Positions 18,041 through 23,611 of a stretch of DNA of 23,611 nt are shown here, piece after piece. Below the pieces are notes generated by a model. The model did not search any database. It was not told the DNA's origin and worked only from the letters and a program-made list of their open reading frames with translations. Every line of letters begins with the position of its first letter. Within the stretch, counting starts at the first letter, position 1. A program made the position numbers and the translations under genes. The stretch lies in assembly GCA_904063045.1 (NCBI GenBank), contig CAJFCJ010000174.1, positions 1 through 23,611 of the forward strand. Reading direction: 5' to 3'. The stretch is from Dimorphilus gyrociliatus. Lineage: Eukaryota > Annelida > Polychaeta > Dinophilidae.

Positions 18041-18245
18041 GCTCTTTACTGGAAAGTTCATCAGAGGATTTTCAACAGAAAAGTGACTCTTTTACAGAAA
18101 ATATACCTGATGAGGTAAACTAATTCTTGAACAGTTGATATAGTTTGTTTTATAATTAATATTTTTTCAAAGGATGCTACAACCAATGAGAATTTTCAAA
18201 GCATAGCAACAAATATATATATTTTCCAGATAATTGGTCTGTATA
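18041..18245 (+). CDS. Putative pair of small exons, unknown protein
   Basis: After a good acceptor (TCAAGTGCAG, 18040) the frame reads 'SLLESSSEDFQQKSDSFTEN' and 'IPDE' to 18114. A 58-nt intron with GTAAAC and TTTTTTCAAAG ends follows (18115-18172), then 'DATTNENFQSIATN'. Intron length and signals match the verified genes in the window, and the exon is acidic and Ser-rich. I cannot name a family or find the other exons; it could be chance. Confidence 0.3.
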
Positions 18246-18332
18246 AATTTATTTGGGAATGCAGAGATTACAGGAAACGATGTGTTGGAAAAAATAATAT
18301 CTCTATTATTAGACTAAGTTCATATGTTGTAC

Positions 18333-18712
18333 TTCCAAAATAATTGGCATCCTCTTCATTTAATTTACAAGATTCAAAACTTAATTTTCTCAGAGAATTT
18401 GATGATGATTTTAAACCATTAAAAATATTTTTGTATTCATGTATTAATCCATCATTAAAATCCATAGAAAATATCCTAATGCTATGGCAACATAATAATG
18501 ATTCTTCAAGACACGAAGCTTGACTATTATTTAATGAACAATGCGAAAGGTCAAGTTCACTTAAATCTTTTAAAGAGACTTTAATACATTTGCAAATATC
18601 AATAAATCCTTCTTTCATGTAGGAATTTTTTGATATGTTTAAATACTGTATATTTTGACAAACTGTAATTAATTTAGCTAAACACTGTGATACAAAAGAT
18701 ATGTCATTCCTT
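18333..18712 (-). pseudogene. Leucine-rich-repeat exon (ribonuclease-inhibitor type)
   Basis: The minus strand reads 'CLAKLITVCQNIQYLNISKN', 'CIKVSLKDLSELDLSHCSL', 'LLCCHSIRIFSMDFND' and 'SSSNSLRKLSFESCKLNEED', i.e. about four RNI-like leucine-rich repeats of 28-29 residues. A donor GGAA|GTACAAC closes the exon at 18333, and an acceptor-like TTTAAG precedes it near 18712. It is similar to the exon at 10814-11046. On its upstream side it meets a UGT tail on the other strand with no space, so an intact gene here is unlikely, although one exon of a larger gene is possible. Confidence 0.55.
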
Positions 18713-19015
18713 AAAGAATATACAGCTAGAATGGTGAATGATGATACATATAAGCAATCGGCAAAGAGAGTTTCCTCTCTTGTCAAATCACTGAAGCCGA
18801 AACCATTAGATAAAGCTGTATATTGGATTAATCATGTATTAAAGTTTGGTGGTAGTCACCTAAGACATTCTGCAATGGATATGCCAACCTATAAACTTTA
18901 TAATATAGATTTATATCTAATTTTAGCAATTCTATGTTTCTTAATTATTTGGTTAATGGAAAAGTTATTTGTTTTTTTTCTTCAACAAAATGCTTTAGTT
19001 TCTTCAAACCGTTAA
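18701..19015 (+). pseudogene. UDP-glucuronosyltransferase C-terminal fragment
   Basis: The peptide has 'NDDTYKQSAKRVSSL', 'KPKPLDKAVYWINHVLKFGG', 'SHLRHSAMDMPTYKLYNID', a membrane helix 'LYLILAILCFLIIWLMEKLF' and a short tail ending 'SSNR'. This order (DPxYKxxA, PLDxAVxWIExV, HLRxxAxDLxxYxYxxLD, TM, cytosolic tail) is the diagnostic end of animal UGTs, ER enzymes that add sugar from UDP-sugars to small lipophilic compounds. The donor-sugar signature and the whole N-terminal half are absent upstream; the minus-strand LRR exon lies there instead. The usual dilysine ER signal is not obvious. It is a fragment, or the last exon of a gene whose other exons are elsewhere. Confidence 0.8.
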
Positions 19016-19235
19016 AGAGATTGAAAATACAAATTATTGTAATACAATCTCTTTACTATGAGATAATCTAGTAAGAGTTTTAGCACCTTAAAACTAAGAT
19101 AAATGTGGAAACCTTCTGTCTGAAACCATTTTCCATACAGTATCTAACCTTTTCTATGACATATTTTGATATAAGAACACGTGACTTGCGAAAGGTGATG
19201 TACAAAAATTTTTATCAAGATAAAGAAAATGTATT
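19016..19235. other. Non-coding spacer
   Basis: It separates the UGT tail (plus) from the C1q gene (minus); the two are convergent. I see no signal beyond AT-rich bases. Confidence 0.4.
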
Positions 19236-20690
19236 TTATAAGGATGAAACATAAAACAATGCCAATGACATCAATTTCCAGCGACTGCTATTATGATAAT
19301 GCCTTGTCTCAATTGATAAGAAATCACCCTGTTCCAATTTCAATAATCCACCTCTACTCATACTTTCATATCCTGCTCTAGTCCTCACTCTTTGCATTGA
19401 TAACCTTTGTATATTATTTACCATTACAGCTACTATACACTGTACTCCTGGCCATGTTCCAACAGATATATCAATGTGATATAAACCTGAAACTGCAACC
19501 TTGTATGTATTATTTGCAGAATTCCATGCAGAATTCGTGTCCAGAACTACTACATCATATCCAATTCTTACTCTTGTCAACGTATCTAAATTTGTTGTTC
19601 TATAAGCATAAAATGCTGGAGTTTCAGCAGTTGCATTTAATTGAAATCCTGCTATATATGTATATAAAACACTTGATCTCGAAACTCCTTCAATTAATGT
19701 TAATGATAATCTATCCAATTATTTAATGTTAAGCTTACCAGACAGCTTGTAGAAGTTTGAAAACCTGTTCCAAAATGAATAAAATACCATCCCCTTGACT
19801 GTACTGTTAATTCTGTTCTGGCAGTATTTAAAGTTGCACCCCTTAGGGCAACAACCTTAGGAAGTGGTATTCGATTCCCCAAGTTGAAAAATGTTGTATC
19901 TGTTCCCACAAAAAATACATTATCAGATTCGCACATAAAACCTGACCAAGATGTTTCAGAGCCACGTTCACTGCTAATAGCTGGCACAACACTATCTGAA
20001 GAAATATCTGGCTTGGAGAGAGAAGTCAGAGAATATAGTCCAGACCTAGTAAAAGTGTCCCTGTAATGACTTGTTTCTTGATAAAGAGCAACTTCAACGC
20101 CCAATTTGTTACCTCTTCAACATCTACTGAATTTCCTGGACATTCATCTCCCCCATTTGATGGTGGAGGATTTGTACAAGTTCTTGTTCGGGTTCTTAAA
20201 CCATCTCTGCAGTCTGGTTCACATTCAGTCCATTCCGATCATCCAGACCATCCTGCCGGCATAGGACATTTCGATTCTTCAGCAGTAACACATACTCTTG
20301 CCGAACATTAGCGGATATTTAACAATTTACTGAAGAAGTAGCCTTGAGGGCATTGCTGAGGCCAAGCAACTCCATTATAGCAATGATAATATTATCTACA
20401 ATCATTTTTATTAGGAAATGTTCCATTTTGGCCATCTTCACAATCATTATTTTTCATATAGCACGGTTTCTCAATTGTATTTACTATGTTATCAGTTTTA
20501 GGGCACTCCAGAGCGTAATCTGACAAAATCGTTGCTGATGAACTTCCACCTGGACAATCAGCCAAATGTGGTTCAACACACAAAGAATATTTACAATTAG
20601 TTAGGGAAACTGTAAACAAAAGTCCAGGTGGGTATTGTTGAGGATGAGCTGTACCATTAATGCAATGATAATAAAAAAAAAAAAGCTTAA
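19236..20690 (-). pseudogene. Mosaic secreted protein: chitin-binding type 2, TSP1 and two C1q domains, with stops
   Basis: Read on the minus strand from 20690: a partial chitin-binding type 2 domain ('YYHCINGTAHPQQYPPG'), a Cys-rich linker, a second such domain ('NGTFPNKNDCR', 'YYHCYNGVAWPQQCPQG', near 20450-20290), then a thrombospondin type 1 repeat ('SEWTECEPDCRDGLRTRTRT', near 20260-20110). Two C1q-like domains follow: 'FFNLGNRIPLPKVVALRG' with 'SRGWYFIHFGTGF', then 'ETPAFYAYRTTNLDTLTRVR' with 'VSGLYHIDISVG', ending 'LALFYVSSL' at 19236. Lesions are TAA at 20392-20394, TAA at 20308-20310, TGA at 20239-20241 (where TSP1 needs Trp) and frame shifts near 20105 and near 19718. Intact, it would be a secreted recognition or matrix protein. 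I judge it a recently dead gene, or less likely one hit by assembly errors. Confidence 0.65.
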
Positions 20691-21929
20691 AAATGAATGT
20701 TATTCTTTATCAGGCAAGTGCTTTTGTTTAAGTTCAATTGGTATTTTATCACCACACTGCACTTGAATTTCAAAATAATAGATTTATTAAACAATTTATT
20801 AAAATATTGTAAATTTTTAGTTGTTGTGCAATTCTCTATTTGAATATGATAGAGAAGAAATTTTGGATTTAAAAGATCATAGTGATCAATTAAATTGAAT
20901 GGTTTTTGATGAATTTTCAATACTACTGAATAAATTTTGATAATCTGATGCAAATTGGATTTAATCTTTATTAATCTGATATGATGAAATACCTCAACAA
21001 GATGGAATAAATAAATAAATAAATAACATCACTTGAGATTTATTTAAGAGTACTTGATTCATATTTTCTATTATCCACAAGGGTCAAGTGTCCTAGTTCA
21101 GGGTAACTCTACAGATAATGACCAGTTATAACCTTATCTCAGTTTTGACTGTTCCTTTAATTCATAGAGACATTCAAGATATTTCCTCCTAGACATGTAA
21201 TATTTAATTAGTAATTGCATAGCAAATTACAAGTTTAAAAATGAGAAATATCTCGAAAATTAAGAGAGGTGGAGACACAATCCCTACTGTAAAATTCTTT
21301 GTACAGTCATATCTTTTTCATTAATATTCTCAATATTGAGTGTATTGGTAATTACACTAGAAATCCTCCAAAAAAAGAATCCTCTCAAAAAGTACCGTTC
21401 ATTATTCACATTTTTACCAAAGAAATGTTCCATTTTTGGAAATTTCAACAAAATTAGATATAAATGATGCATTCTTTCAACATTTTAAATATTACCATTA
21501 TTGTATTAAAATCTGCAAAAACTTGGTTGTTTTACACAATTAACAACTCTGTGGAAATATAACAACTTTAAAACAACATGTTTCAATGATTAAGATTTTA
21601 AAAAAACATTAAAAATTACAATTGTTTTTTAATTTTTTTGTGGTTTTTTTCCAAAAAGAAGAGGCCTAAAATCTATAACAGAAATTGAATGGTTAGTGGA
21701 TCTGTCAATATTTAAGACTGAAGGTGTAAGAGTCAAGTAGGGTAATTTAATCTATATCATATTCCAATCTCTTCCAAAGCCAATTCTTACAAATTCGGAA
21801 TCATCAATAACACGCTGTTACATTTAGTCTACTCGAGCGACTAACAATGTATCTTCCCACCTTCCTTTTGCTCTCTCTCTCTCTCACTCTCTCTCCATAA
21901 GATTGGTGAAATTATAAAATAAAAAAATA
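20691..21929. other. Non-coding AT-rich stretch with microsatellites
   Basis: It holds an AATA tetranucleotide run (about 21006-21026) and a CT-rich dinucleotide run (about 21870-21896). The minus-strand frames at 20687-20953 and 21284-21472 show no domain that I know. Confidence 0.4.
21870..21896. repeat. CT dinucleotide microsatellite
   Basis: About 13 CT units with one CA interruption, on the plus strand. Confidence 0.8.
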
Positions 21930-22752
21930 TTAAATGCAAACATTGATAAGTTTATTTGCGGATTCTATTCAATTTGTAGAAAACTTTTAAATTTAGTGTG
22001 TAGTTGGCTACTGCAATTGTGTGAAATTTTTTTATCTATACAAGCCTGCCATTTGCTGGGAAGTAGTTTAATGTGTTGTTTGACTACTTCCCCATACTCT
22101 AAGAATCCAATGTGGACTAAGCCCAAACAGTCACAAAAAACTGAGCACATCAGTTATTCTGCTGACTTAGCCAATTTGAGTTACTTTTTCGGTGGAGATG
22201 ATCTGTGATTGTTGGTTGAGGAAGACCTTTTAGATTCTGGATCATGCAGGTGTACCCACGTTTCATTTCCGGTCAAATTTTTTCCAAAAAGTCTTCAACT
22301 TCTGCTGTGCAGCTTTGTAGTAGCTCCATACAATGGCTCACCCTTACTTCCCTTTGATCCTCATTAAGGGCATAAGGAATCCATTTTGTACAGACCTTTC
22401 AGTACCCCGGCTCTTTTATCATTTTTCCCACAGCCTCTTGACAAATGTCTAATTTTTTGGCGTTTGCTCTCTGGGAAATGGTCCAATCTACTGTGATGAA
22501 GTTGTTGATTGATTGATTCTCTGTGCTGATTTGTTAAAGCTGTATTTGGACAGCCAGATGTTGTCAAGTCGCCAACATCTTTTCTCCCTTTTTTTATATC
22601 AGGTACTCACCTTCTCATAGAACATTCACTCAGGGTTTCTTTACACAGTAAAAGTTTACTAATTCACAAAGATTTTTGGAAAATATCAACGGTAATAGCT
22701 GAGCAGTTTAAAGATTACAGTATAGAGTTTGAAACTTTTTGATCACATCAAA
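21930..22752 (-). mobile_element. Deleted mariner relic
   Basis: The transposase region is similar to the intact mariner ('PSKWQACI', 'GLVHIGFLEYGEVV', 'CSVFCD') but lacks about 310 bases, from just after 'LPSKW' (near 22070) to the 'EYGEVV' block, which removes the second and third catalytic Asp. It has further small shifts, for example near 22200 and near 22560. The right end resembles the intact inverted repeat only in part (GAAACTTTTTGATC), and the left end starts TTAAATGCAAAC; TA lies on both sides (21928-21929 and 22753-22754). It is a related but distinct, older copy and cannot make transposase. Confidence 0.75.
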
Positions 22753-22754
22753 TA

Positions 22755-22923
22755 TATTTCCATTATTAATATACATCAATTAATATAAATTTTAAATGCA
22801 ACAATCAGTAGGTAAATTGTTGTTTTGAAATGTTCAAGTTTTGATGATTTATTTTTTCCGAAAATTTAATTATTTATTCATTACTAATCTCTTTTTTAAA
22901 GTTGTTTTATGTAAGTTATTTAC
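22755..22923. other. Spacer between mariner relic and Cys-containing exons
   Basis: Nothing recognised; AT-rich. It would hold the intron downstream of the exon ending at 22924. Confidence 0.35.
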
Positions 22924-23198
22924 CTAATCCTTGTGAGTGTGTATTACATAACCCTTGTACTTGACATGAACCAGGATCAGGAGCATCACCTTTTATACCT
23001 AGAAATATACTTTTACTAGATTTTCAATATTAGTTAATAATTATTATTCTCACATTGGCCTAATTTTTCAGCAAGATTAAAACCTGGCTGATCAATACCA
23101 CATTTTCTTAATTGTTCTGTTTGCTTATCATATGTGCTACAATATCGCAAATCTAGTCCATTGAGTTTTGATGCAATAATTTTGGCAAAATGTATTAA
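22924..23198 (-). CDS. Two exons of an unrecognised Cys-containing protein, partial
   Basis: On the minus strand the frame open from 23198 reads 'FAKIIASKLNGLDLRYCSTY', 'DKQTEQLRKCGIDQPGFNLA' and 'EKLGQ' to a GTGAG donor (exon end 23054). A 55-nt intron (22999-23053, ending TTTCTAG) follows, and the second exon (22998-22924) reads 'CIKGDAPDPGSCQVQGLC' and 'NTHSQGL' to a GTAAAT donor. The intron sits in phase 1 and creates a Cys codon across the join. Five Cys in about 70 residues suggest a secreted or disulfide-bonded protein. I do not know the family. The next exon downstream is not visible; a mariner relic begins about 170 bases on. The upstream boundary is not fixed. Confidence 0.45.
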
Positions 23199-23375
23199 TT
23201 ATATCTAAATTCTTACAACAGTACAATAGAAAATTTTTTATGTCTAACGTTTTGAATATTATTATTGTTTCTCAACAGTGTCTCCAATGAAGGGTTAAAT
23301 ATTATAATATTGTTTTACAGGATTGTATTTTGAAGCGTTTTGACAAAACTGTTGAGTTATTGCTTAACGGTTTAT

Positions 23376-23512
23376 GGAGAAAACATCCACAAGCGAAAAC
23401 GTCCACAGGAGAAAATGTCCACAGGAGAAAACGTCCACAACTGAGGAGAAAACGTCCACAAGAGAAAATGTCCACAAGAGAGAACTTCCATAACTTAGGA
23501 GAAAACATCAAC
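23376..23512 (+). repeat. Tandem array of MULE-end repeat units (about 16 bp)
   Basis: Around eight imperfect copies of GGAGAAAACGTCCACA follow each other (for example at 23376, 23409, 23424 and 23444). The unit is the same as the terminal repeat of the MULE at 1160-1175 and 5691-5706. Open frames on both strands across it are translations of the repeat, not genes. It may be the end of another MULE that continues past the window. Confidence 0.8.
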
Positions 23513-23611
23513 AGCAATTTTTTATATGAAGAATGGTTTAGAGATTAATATTTTGAATGAAAATATGAAAAATTAGAAAAAAAGATGTGTAATATTTTAT
23601 TCATGTAATAA

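Noticed and set aside
19397-20311. Plus-strand open frames opposite the C1q gene.
   Set aside because: They are shadows of the minus-strand domains, with no recognisable content of their own.
20239-20394. A changed genetic code (TGA as Trp, TAA as an amino acid), suggested by stops inside well-kept domains.
   Set aside because: The mariner and the two intact genes use TGG for Trp and end cleanly at TGA or TAA, and the same locus also has frame shifts, so gene decay explains it better.
23376-23512. A CRISPR-like array.
   Set aside because: The units follow directly with no unique spacers, vary in sequence, and equal the MULE end repeat; the genome is that of an animal.

Overview
The window looks like nuclear DNA of an invertebrate animal. 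It is AT-rich (roughly 30% GC by eye). Its genes are split by very short GT-AG introns (mostly 52-77 nt). The protein domains are animal ones: LGR/relaxin-type leucine-rich-repeat GPCR pieces, a UDP-glucuronosyltransferase tail, chitin-binding type 2, thrombospondin type 1 and C1q domains, and an inter-alpha-trypsin-inhibitor heavy-chain C-terminal-like domain. The transposons are mariner, FLYWCH/MULE and Ty3/gypsy types. I cannot name the species. There is no bacterial-style operon, CRISPR array, tRNA or rRNA that I can support.

Layout. Bases 1-450 are a decayed gypsy gag on the minus strand, abutting a broken GPCR (450-1134, plus). Bases 1160-5706 are a dead MULE transposon bounded by 16-bp terminal inverted repeats. 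Inside its transposase gene sits a solo LTR (2669-4633, 4-bp target duplication), and inside that LTR an intact 1328-bp mariner (3288-4615) with perfect 32-bp ends and a full-length DD34D transposase. A gypsy integrase end follows (5708-5967), then a 205-bp MITE-like element with an 11-bp target duplication that carries telomere-like repeats, and an LTR fragment. An apparently intact three-exon secreted gene lies at 8213-9497. Bases 10800-14860 hold an LRR exon, a second MULE relic with an LTR relic inside, a possible GPCR exon, and a broken LRR-GPCR gene that contains a 34-bp near-perfect hairpin. A cryptic reading frame lies at 15999-16268. A complete three-exon gene on the minus strand (16744-17375) encodes a secreted protein that is very acidic in its first half and Arg/Gly-rich at its tail. 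From 18041 to 19015 come small exons, an LRR exon (minus) and a UGT C-terminus (plus). Bases 19236-20690 are a decayed chitin-binding/TSP1/C1q mosaic gene. A deleted mariner relic (21930-22752), two Cys-containing exons (minus) and an array of MULE-end repeats (23376-23512) close the window.

How it works together. There is no pathway here. The window is a transposon-rich graveyard of gene fragments with two apparently intact genes, both encoding secreted proteins with visible TATA boxes (8213-9497 and 16744-17375). The mariner is the only transposon that still looks able to make its enzyme.
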